Assembly: GCA_036309765.1 (NCBI GenBank)
Contig: JAXJTE010000127.1
Span: forward strand, 1 to 7,478
Direction of reading: 5' to 3'
Length of the DNA stretch: 7,478 nt
Source: Caryophanon sp036309765
Lineage (GTDB): Bacteria; Bacillota; Bacilli; Bacillales_A; Planococcaceae
Position 1 is the first letter of the stretch. Each line of letters opens with the position of its first letter. Shown piece by piece: positions 1 through 4,702 of this stretch. The notes under the pieces are model-generated. The model had not been told where the DNA came from. It did not search any database and was given only the letters and a program-made list of their open reading frames with translations. A program made the translations under genes and the position numbers.

Positions 1-380
1 CCTTTGACACGCTGTTGATCACGACCGACGACACCTGCAACTGCCTCGTATGTATTGCTTGCTCCGTGCTTCACCATCGCATTGACGCTTGTGACGATCG
101 ACTTGCCTGTTTTCGTTAAATCATCGACACCTGCTTGACGGCTCTCTGCGTCCTTTTGTAGCGTGCCTTGTACTGCCTTCGTTGTGCCATCTACTACGTG
201 CGACGTCAGCTGAATGCCTGTTTTCGCCGCCTCGCTCGTCATGTCCCCTGTTTCACGAATGAACGTCGCCGCACTCTTTAGCCCTGCCTTCTCAACCGTT
301 GCACTCACAACGTCCGTTGCCACATGAATTGTTGATTCCGTTAAATTTGAAGCTGTTTGAAATACTTTTTTGAATACCAT
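1..380 (-). CDS. Unrecognised Ala/Thr/Val-rich helical protein, N-terminal 126 codons (C-terminus outside window)
   Basis: The reverse strand is open without a stop from an ATG at 380-378 to the window edge. The SD GGGGAGG lies 8 nt upstream of that ATG, which fixes the start. The visible protein begins MVFKKVFQTASNLTESTIHV and is rich in Thr, Ala, Val, Lys, Gly and Gln, with no Cys or Trp in 126 residues. There is no signal peptide and no clear membrane segment. Short loosely repeated segments such as EAAKTGIQLTSHVVDGTTKAV look like amphipathic helices with Gly/Thr breaks, reminiscent of LEA-like, phasin-like or YtxH-like stress proteins; that comparison is from composition only. I do not recognise the family. 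The gene is divergent from the zinc-ribbon gene at 540, and a sigma-B-like promoter candidate lies at 440-464. Function unknown; confidence is in the gene, not in a role. Confidence 0.75.
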   Translation of the reverse strand, partial: MVFKKVFQTASNLTESTIHVATDVVSATVEKAGLKSAATFIRETGDMTSEAAKTGIQLTSHVVDGTTKAVQGTLQKDAESRQAGVDDLTKTGKSIVTSVNAMVKHGASNTYEAVAGVVGRDQQRVK

Positions 381-439
381 TTCACATACCTCCCCTTTTC
401 TTTAAAGCTAGCATAATTTACTCACCATTGCGAATATCC

Positions 440-464
440 ATACCACGTAAGCGAAAAAATAAAC
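440..464 (-). promoter_or_regulatory. Candidate sigma-B-type promoter for the gene at 380
   Basis: Read on the minus strand, GTTTAT (464-459) is followed by a 13-nt spacer and TGGTAT (445-440). This compares with the Bacillus sigma-B pattern GTTTAA-N12-15-GGGTAT. The leader to the ATG at 380 would be about 50 nt. Seen by eye only; GTTT words are common in AT-rich DNA. Confidence 0.35.
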
Positions 465-473
465 ATTTTTCAT

Positions 474-499
474 GTTTCAACCTACGCGTCATTGGGAAG
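474..499 (+). promoter_or_regulatory. Candidate sigma-B-type promoter for the zinc-ribbon gene
   Basis: GTTTCA (474-479), a 14-nt spacer and GGGAAG (494-499) fit the sigma-B pattern GTTTMW-N12-15-GGGWAW at most positions. The leader to the ATG at 540 would be about 35 nt. No good sigma-A -35/-10 pair was seen in this interval. It stands back to back with the similar minus-strand candidate at 440-464. Confidence 0.35.
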
Positions 500-539
500 T
501 ATTTTAAATAAGAAAGCAATCGAATAGGGGGTTAATTAT

Positions 540-878
540 ATGTTCTGTCACACTTGTAAACGTGAAATGACGATGATGCCTTGCCCGATTTGTGATGCAA
601 AAAGCTTAAATGAAGTGAATATGACGGGTGAATACTTTGAAGTGAAAATGAAAAAGCCGTACATGCATGCAGCACCGACCGACGCACCGATGTACGAGGA
701 CGATGCAACGGATAAAATGATGCACGGCGAAGTAGTCGACGCGATCGATGAAGAAGTAACATCTCAATTTACAGTGAGCGTTGATGACATCAAAAACCGC
801 CACACAGCACCACCGCCTGAAGGAATGAAGTTTTACGCAGGCGATGACGATGAGGACGACGCATTAACGAAACGATAA
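540..878 (+). CDS. Small zinc-ribbon protein with acidic C-terminus, function unknown
   Basis: This is a 112-residue protein. The start is supported by AGGGGGT at 526-532, 8 nt before the ATG. The N-terminus carries Cys3-x2-Cys6 and Cys15-x2-Cys18, a compact four-Cys zinc ribbon. The remainder is low in hydrophobic residues and contains many Asp/Glu, ending GDDDEDDALTKR (101-112), so it is probably partly disordered. There is no signal peptide or membrane segment, so it is probably cytosolic. Zinc binding is inferred from the Cys spacing; such ribbons serve nucleic-acid or protein contacts, and nothing here says which. It is a single-gene unit: an intrinsic terminator follows at 885-919 and the upstream gene is divergent. 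A possible sigma-B-like promoter would place it in the general stress response. I cannot assign a named family. Confidence 0.8.
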   Translation: MFCHTCKREMTMMPCPICDAKSLNEVNMTGEYFEVKMKKPYMHAAPTDAPMYEDDATDKMMHGEVVDAIDEEVTSQFTVSVDDIKNRHTAPPPEGMKFYAGDDDEDDALTKR

Positions 879-884
879 ACGCAC

Positions 885-919
885 AAAAGAGTTGCTCGAC
901 ATGTCGGGCAACTCTTTTT
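885..919 (+). terminator. Intrinsic terminator of the zinc-ribbon gene
   Basis: AGAGTTGCTCGAC (888-900) pairs with GTCGGGCAACTCT (903-915) with one G-T wobble. It is flanked by AAAA before and TTTTT after, seven bases beyond the stop codon. The A-tract on the left means it could also act on the minus strand. Confidence 0.88.
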
Positions 920-929
920 ATGATGCATC

Positions 930-960
930 AAAAAAAGCTGTACGACGTGTCGCACAGCTT
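930..960 (-). terminator. Intrinsic terminator of uppP
   Basis: On the minus strand AAGCTGTGCGAC (960-949) pairs with GTCGTACAGCTT (946-935) through 12 positions, one of them a G-U wobble, and is followed by a run of T (936-930). It lies five bases beyond the uppP stop. The mismatch would be A-C on the plus strand, so minus-strand use is favoured. Confidence 0.88.
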
Positions 961-965
961 ACTGT

Positions 966-1778
966 TTAGAAGAAAATAAATAATAACGCAGCTACGATAA
1001 AGCAGTAATACGTAAAGAAATGTAACTTTCCTTTTTGCATAATGCCCATAAACCATTTCATCGCAAAGTACGTCATAATGAACGTTGCGATAAATGCCGC
1101 GATGTACGGAATCGCTAAGTCGCCTTTGTTTGGCTCATTTAAAAAGTCCGATAAACCCAGCACAACACCACCAAAGCTCACAGGAATATACATCATAAAC
1201 GAGAAGCGAAGCGCTGTATCTTGACGCATGCCTGTCGTAACCGCGGTAATGACCGTGGCACCTGAGCGGCTAATCCCTGGCGTTAACGCAACCGCTTGAC
1301 CAAGACCGACTAAAATCGCATCTTTTTTCGTAATGTCTTTATCTGTTTTGCGCCCTTTTAAATTACGAATTAACCAAAGCGCAATACCCGTGACAAGTAA
1401 CATCACCGCAATGACATTCATACTAACTGATTCTGCAATAACATCGCTTAGTAACACACCAAGCACACCTGCTGGAATCGACGCGATAATAACGCATAAC
1501 GCAAAGTTAAAATCCGTTTTGTAGCGGCGCTCTCGTGTTTGTATGTACTTTAAAAAGCCTGTCACTAATCGAATGATATCCTCGCGATAAATAATTAAAA
1601 TCGCAAGTAACGATGCGGTATTCGTTAAAATCGCAAACGTAAATCCTTGCTCCCCAACACCTAAAATTTCACTCGCAATCATTACGTGTCCGCTTGATGA
1701 AACCGGAATTGGCTCTGTAAACCCTTGTACAAGCCCGATAATAATCAGCTTTAACGTATATAAAATATCAAAATCCAA
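966..1778 (-). CDS. uppP: Undecaprenyl-diphosphatase (UppP/BacA family)
   Basis: This is an integral membrane enzyme that removes a phosphate from undecaprenyl diphosphate, regenerating the lipid carrier for peptidoglycan and other wall polymers; family members confer bacitracin resistance when raised. The protein has 270 residues, the usual length. Motif 1 is QGFTEPIPVSSSGH at 18-31, giving the (E/Q)xxxE pair as Gln18/Glu22 plus the Ser-rich segment and His31. Motif 2 is PGISRSGAT at 167-175 with the catalytic Arg171. Hydrophobic segments run throughout, ending in a very hydrophobic C-terminus (AALLFIFF). The start is TTG at 1778-1776, placed by AGGAGA 8 nt upstream; no closer in-frame ATG fits. 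It is a monocistronic unit with its own promoter (TATAAT at 1833-1828) and terminator. Family assignment is firm. Bacillales often carry more than one UppP paralogue, so the exact physiological share is unknown. Confidence 0.95.
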   Translation of the reverse strand: MDFDILYTLKLIIIGLVQGFTEPIPVSSSGHVMIASEILGVGEQGFTFAILTNTASLLAILIIYREDIIRLVTGFLKYIQTRERRYKTDFNFALCVIIASIPAGVLGVLLSDVIAESVSMNVIAVMLLVTGIALWLIRNLKGRKTDKDITKKDAILVGLGQAVALTPGISRSGATVITAVTTGMRQDTALRFSFMMYIPVSFGGVVLGLSDFLNEPNKGDLAIPYIAAFIATFIMTYFAMKWFMGIMQKGKLHFFTYYCFIVAALLFIFF

Positions 1779-1827
1779 GTTGTTCGTCTCCTATTCTGTA
1801 AATAAACTTCATGTACTACGACGAACA

Positions 1828-1856
1828 ATTATACAACATGTTCCATCTGAAATCAT
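1828..1856 (-). promoter_or_regulatory. Sigma-A promoter of uppP
   Basis: On the minus strand there is a perfect TATAAT (1833-1828), a 17-nt spacer and ATGATT (1856-1851), a weak -35 matching TTGACA at three positions. The leader to the TTG start is about 40 nt. An 8-bp palindrome AACATGTT (1834-1841) abuts the -10 within the spacer; no regulator is assigned. Confidence 0.65.
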
Positions 1857-1867
1857 CTTCTAACAGT

Positions 1868-1910
1868 AAAATGCGCTTGCTTCGTTCTTTCCAAGCGCAT
1901 TTTCTTTTCT
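1868..1910 (+). terminator. Terminator-like hairpin in the upstream region of the DMT operon
   Basis: AAAATGCGCTTG (1868-1879) pairs perfectly over 12 bp with CAAGCGCATTTT (1892-1903), with a 12-nt loop, followed by TTTCTTTTCT. No plus-strand gene precedes it, because uppP runs the other way. It is therefore either a leader attenuator for the DMT genes, a terminator of a short unannotated transcript, or an insulator against upstream read-through. On the minus strand the trailing T-run is short, so plus-strand action is favoured. Confidence 0.6.
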
Positions 1911-1970
1911 ATATACGCTTTACGTGGTTAAATGAAAACAACACAATTTTATTAAAAGAAAGAGGTTTTT

Positions 1971-2396
1971 ATGCCTGGGTTCCTATTTGCCATCTTGAGT
2001 GGCTTTTTTATTTCATTACAAAACGTCCTGAACGCCACAATTGGTACGGTCGTCAGCACATGGTCAACCGCGATGATTACACAAGCGGTCGGCGCGACAG
2101 GAGCATTGCTGCTGTACGTAGCGTTTCGCGAGCCGTCATTTTCGGCATTGAAGCAAGTGAAGACGCGCTATTTATTCGGCGGTTCATTTGGGGCAGTCGT
2201 CGTCGCATCGAGCGTTTTTGCCGTAACGTACGTCGGTGCGGCGATGACGAACGCGACGATGCTGCTCGCACAACTTGCCACGGTCATTATCATTGAGATG
2301 TTCGGTTTATTTGATATGCCAAAGCAGCCGATTGCACGTCATCAGCTGCTCGGGCTTGCCGTGATGATTGTCGGTGCATTGCTAATTACGTTATAG
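1971..2396 (+). CDS. Small DMT-superfamily transporter subunit A (DUF606/YdcZ type)
   Basis: This is a 141-residue, almost wholly hydrophobic protein with about five membrane helices (roughly 3-21, 33-52, 68-86, 93-112, 124-141). The family belongs to the drug/metabolite transporter superfamily, in which short proteins pair to form one transporter; the substrate is unknown. Shared marks with the next gene are the opening G-(F/I)-LFA, an Asn after helix 1, AQLAT at 100-104 and LLGLAVMIVG near the end. Positive charges sit in the loop between helices 2 and 3 (Arg53, Lys61, Lys64, Arg66) and around 118-123, suggesting N-terminus inside. The start is an ATG 5 nt after AAAGAGG. The second subunit starts 15 nt downstream, so the two are surely co-transcribed. 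I saw no convincing promoter between the hairpin at 1868 and this start. Confidence 0.88.
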   Translation: MPGFLFAILSGFFISLQNVLNATIGTVVSTWSTAMITQAVGATGALLLYVAFREPSFSALKQVKTRYLFGGSFGAVVVASSVFAVTYVGAAMTNATMLLAQLATVIIIEMFGLFDMPKQPIARHQLLGLAVMIVGALLITL

Positions 2397-2411
2397 AAGG
2401 AGCGCGACATT

Positions 2412-2864
2412 TTGATTATCGGAATTTTATTTGCCCTATGCGCGGGACTATTTGTCGGCGTGCAAGGGATTTTTAACCGCCATGTGAACATGAAAGTGAG
2501 CAGTTGGGCGGCGACCGCGTTTATTTTAGCGACCGGCAGCCTTGCCTCGCTCGTCGTCGGCTTACTGCTAGACGGCACTGCCATTTTTAACTTTAGCGAT
2601 ATGAAGCCTGTCTATTGGCTATTCGGTCTTGTCGGCATTGGCGTTATTTTTTGTACGATGACGGCGATGCGCAAAATCGGCCCGACGAAAACAATCGTCA
2701 TCGGGGTAATCGCACAGCTAACGACGTCGATGATTTTTGATATGACGGGCTTTTTAGTGTTGCCAAAAGTGACGCTCGAATGGACGCATCTTGCTGGCTT
2801 GTTGCTCATGATTGTCGGTATTTATTTATTCAATTATCAAAAAAAGGAAACGTACGCGTATTAA
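2412..2864 (+). CDS. Small DMT-superfamily transporter subunit B (DUF606/YdcZ type)
   Basis: This is a 150-residue hydrophobic protein with about five membrane helices and a clear paralogue of the preceding gene: GILFALCAGLFVGVQGIFN at the N-terminus, AQLTT at 101-105 and LAGLLLMIVG at 127-136 match its partner. Positive charges lie in the loops between helices 1-2 (Arg23, Lys28) and 3-4 (Arg87, Lys88, Lys93) and at the C-terminus (Lys144-145). That is the reverse of subunit A and implies N-out, C-in. The start is TTG at 2412, set by AAGGAG (2397-2402) 9 nt upstream, which immediately follows the stop of subunit A. The stop codon lies inside the loop of the downstream terminator hairpin. It probably forms an antiparallel heterodimer with subunit A; the transported compound cannot be told. 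Confidence 0.88.
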   Translation: MIIGILFALCAGLFVGVQGIFNRHVNMKVSSWAATAFILATGSLASLVVGLLLDGTAIFNFSDMKPVYWLFGLVGIGVIFCTMTAMRKIGPTKTIVIGVIAQLTTSMIFDMTGFLVLPKVTLEWTHLAGLLLMIVGIYLFNYQKKETYAY

Positions 2865-2881
2865 GCGTGCGTTTCCTTTTT
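2841..2881. terminator. Bidirectional intrinsic terminator between convergent units
   Basis: AAAAAGGAAACGTACGC (2841-2857) pairs with GCGTGCGTTTCCTTTTT (2865-2881) over 17 positions with one mismatch. The A-rich left flank and T-rich right flank make it usable from both sides. It serves the DMT operon from the left and the RHH gene from the right. The left arm is coding sequence and the TAA of the DMT gene (2862-2864) falls in the loop. Confidence 0.88.
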
Positions 2882-2884
2882 GTT

Positions 2885-3346
2885 TTACTTATACGTATCT
2901 AAAAACTGCTTTAATGCAATCGTGATGATGTGGCTTTTCGTATAGCCTTTGTCCTCGCAAAATGCGTCGAACTGCTGCATAATGTCCTCGTCCACTGTGA
3001 ACGTGCGGCGAACTTTTGGTGCTGCATCGTCTGACACATTTTGAAGTAGCTCATCTAACTTGCTTGCCTCTTCAATTGTTGATGCGTCTTTCTTTTGCTG
3101 TACGTCTGAAATAAGCTCGCGTAATAAGTCGATTTCGGCATTTGAGAAGCCGTCTACAAATTGCTCTGTATGCTCATTTGTCCACTTGCCAACTTGCTGG
3201 TTAAACGAATATCCTTGCTCCTCTAATACTTGCTGTGCTTTTTTCTTCGATACGCCAAACTTTTTCTTAACGCCCTTTAATTCCCCGTTTTGCTCTTGAA
3301 TAATATAGTCAACAAGTTCCTGATAAAAAGCTAATTCTTTTGACAT
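2885..3346 (-). CDS. Ribbon-helix-helix DNA-binding protein with extended N-terminal domain
   Basis: This is a 153-residue soluble protein. The C-terminus (111-152) has the CopG/Arc-like ribbon-helix-helix layout: a basic-flanked strand RRTFTV (113-118), helix 1 DEDIMQQFDAFCEDKG (119-134), a turn, and helix 2 KSHIITIALKQFLD. Such domains dimerise and insert the paired strands in the DNA major groove, so a regulator or partition-type role is likely. The N-terminal 60 residues (GVKKKFGVSKKKAQQVLEEQGY around 25-46) look like a second small basic helical, HTH-like module. The middle (70-108) is acidic and helical. The start is an ATG with AAGGGGG 8 nt upstream. It overlaps the upstream membrane-protein gene by 16 nt, implying co-transcription and probably translational coupling, so the two may share a function. 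No toxin partner is visible. The target is unknown. Confidence 0.82.
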   Translation of the reverse strand: MSKELAFYQELVDYIIQEQNGELKGVKKKFGVSKKKAQQVLEEQGYSFNQQVGKWTNEHTEQFVDGFSNAEIDLLRELISDVQQKKDASTIEEASKLDELLQNVSDDAAPKVRRTFTVDEDIMQQFDAFCEDKGYTKSHIITIALKQFLDTYK

Positions 3347-4371
3347 TCCGTATTCCCCCTTTGAATAGTTTGCTGCATCGCCTCTTGTAGCGATGCATCA
3401 TCTGCTTGAATCCCGATATAACGCACCGTTTTTTTCATACCCATCATGAATTGCACGGGCTGTGGCTCATGTAATTCAACAATAAAATGCGGTGCTTCTT
3501 CGCCAAATGTTGGTGCTTGAAAATAAACAATGTCGCTCTTTTCCACCGTCATGTTACCATGAATCGCCTTCATGTTATCGCGGTGTAGCTCGGTGCGTTT
3601 TAATAAACCAAAGCTCACATACCACGTATTATTCCTATACACGGTCGGATTTAAACGCATCGCCTGCATATCGGCTAGCACGAAAATGACCGAATAAATA
3701 TGCAGCGCTAACAACATATACGCGACAATTGGCATCCAATCGTGCAGCAGCCAATGGAACGCGACCGCTTCTAGCACAACGGCATGTAAAATCATGATCA
3801 TCACTGGCACATACATCGACTGTTTATATAAAGTGTAACCACTTGGCGCCTGTTTTCTCCAGCCAAACACTGCATAGTACACGATTAGTACTTCTTGTTG
3901 CAATGCATGGAGTAATACGTTTTCCTTCATATATGTATTCGTCGCTTCAATTAGCGCAAATGGTAACGGTACGACGCGCTCCTTTAGCTTACGATAAATC
4001 GCTGGCGCATAATAAAGCGCATACGTAATTATACTAAGCTCGATTAAAATGAGCACACCTTCTGCTACTAATGCAGCGGTCGTAATACCTCGAAACGGTG
4101 CGAGCAGCTGTGCCGGAATAACGAAGCGTGCAAGCACAAGCCCTGAAATAACGAGCAGCGCAAACAATTTAAAGCTTTTCTTTTTCACATGTAGCGTCAC
4201 AAGCAGTGGCACAATCAGCGCTAAATCGATAAGCGAGCCGAGTACGACACCTACTGCATCATCGTGCGGAATAATGCGCTGACCTGCTGATGTGTGATAC
4301 AGCCACATATTACCGAGCAACACAACGAGTGCAGCGTATAGCCATTTCGTTTTAATAAAGTGATGCGTCAT
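3331..4371 (-). CDS. Polytopic membrane protein with C-terminal soluble domain, function unknown
   Basis: This is a 346-residue protein. Hydrophobic segments at about 9-25, 40-62, 67-87, 98-121, 155-169, 187-207 and 212-233 give six or seven membrane helices. The last 105 residues are soluble and begin YRNNTWYVSFGLLKRTEL (245-262). That pattern of strands plus a GLLKR turn resembles small bacterial PH-like domains, but this is a guess from pattern alone. It has no enzyme motif and no transporter signature that I recognise. The start is an ATG with AAGGGGG 8 nt upstream and a sigma-A-like promoter just before it. The last 16 nt overlap the RHH regulator gene, whose SD lies inside this reading frame. 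The pairing suggests a membrane sensor or regulated membrane protein working with a DNA-binding protein; this is inference. Confidence 0.85.
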   Translation of the reverse strand: MTHHFIKTKWLYAALVVLLGNMWLYHTSAGQRIIPHDDAVGVVLGSLIDLALIVPLLVTLHVKKKSFKLFALLVISGLVLARFVIPAQLLAPFRGITTAALVAEGVLILIELSIITYALYYAPAIYRKLKERVVPLPFALIEATNTYMKENVLLHALQQEVLIVYYAVFGWRKQAPSGYTLYKQSMYVPVMIMILHAVVLEAVAFHWLLHDWMPIVAYMLLALHIYSVIFVLADMQAMRLNPTVYRNNTWYVSFGLLKRTELHRDNMKAIHGNMTVEKSDIVYFQAPTFGEEAPHFIVELHEPQPVQFMMGMKKTVRYIGIQADDASLQEAMQQTIQRGNTECQKN

Positions 4372-4395
4372 TCGCTATTCCCCCTTATTACTTCT

Positions 4396-4424
4396 AGTAT
4401 ACAAAACGTAGCGATATTTTTCAG
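4396..4424 (-). promoter_or_regulatory. Sigma-A promoter of the membrane protein/RHH operon
   Basis: On the minus strand TATACT (4401-4396) follows a 17-nt spacer after CTGAAA (4424-4419). Each box matches consensus at four or five of six positions, and a TG dinucleotide abuts the -10. The predicted leader before the ATG at 4371 is under 20 nt, just enough for the SD. Confidence 0.5.
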
Positions 4425-4459
4425 TAATATTCACGAAATTTTTCGATATTTCTGTAAAC

Positions 4460-4491
4460 AAAAAGAGAACAGGCATATTCGCACTGTTCCC
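4460..4491 (-). terminator. Intrinsic terminator of the recombinase-like/DUF4236 operon
   Basis: On the minus strand GGGAACAG (4491-4484) pairs with CTGTTCTC (4472-4465), eight pairs with one G-U, followed by TTTTT (4464-4460). It lies just past the DUF4236 stop codon and separates this operon from the membrane-protein unit. Confidence 0.82.
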
Positions 4492-4498
4492 TTGTTTA

Positions 4499-4690
4499 TT
4501 ATTTACGACCGATAATACGCTTTGATACGTGCAAGCCGATTTTTGGAATACGCACGCTCGCATCAATTCCTTTTGAAGAAAATTTCAGTTTCGCTGCACG
4601 TGGACCAATTGACACGCTCGGCCCAGCCGTTGATACGTTCACCGTCACCCCTGGTAAAATCTTTTTGCTTTTCGATAAATGAAATTTCAT
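4499..4690 (-). CDS. DUF4236-family small protein
   Basis: This is a 63-residue basic protein beginning MKFHLSKSKKILPGVTVNVS. The run LPGVTVNVSTAGPSVSIGPRAA (12-33) followed by repeated short strands (LKFSSKGIDASVRIPKIGLHVS) matches the DUF4236 pattern, in which a G-P-S-V-S-I-G core sits among beta strands. Members occur alone or as an N-terminal module of larger proteins; the function is not established. The start is taken as the ATG at 4690-4688, because AGAGG (4704-4700) is then 8 nt away, as in neighbouring genes. The GTG at 4699 and ATG at 4696 would sit on or against the SD. The SD overlaps the TAA of the upstream recombinase-like gene, so translation is likely coupled. Family recognition is from memory of the motif, so moderate-to-good confidence. 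Confidence 0.78.
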   Translation of the reverse strand: MKFHLSKSKKILPGVTVNVSTAGPSVSIGPRAAKLKFSSKGIDASVRIPKIGLHVSKRIIGRK

Positions 4691-4702
4691 CGCCATCACC
4701 TC

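Noticed and set aside
1834..1841. Palindrome AACATGTT near the uppP promoter as a possible LexA site
   Set aside because: The spacing of the half-sites does not fit the Bacillus GAAC-N4-GTTC box, and uppP is not an expected SOS gene.
1779..1970. A riboswitch (for example guanidine-type) ahead of the small transporter genes
   Set aside because: Only a single simple hairpin is visible; none of the conserved blocks of a riboswitch class was recognised.
1811..2296. A 161-codon plus-strand open frame overlapping the first DMT gene
   Set aside because: It overlaps the DMT gene in another frame, has no SD, and encodes an Arg/His/Trp-rich product typical of an out-of-frame reading.
4375..4566. A minus-strand open frame spanning the DUF4236 3' end and the terminator
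   Set aside because: It runs through a terminator hairpin and a promoter, lacks an SD, and its product is featureless.
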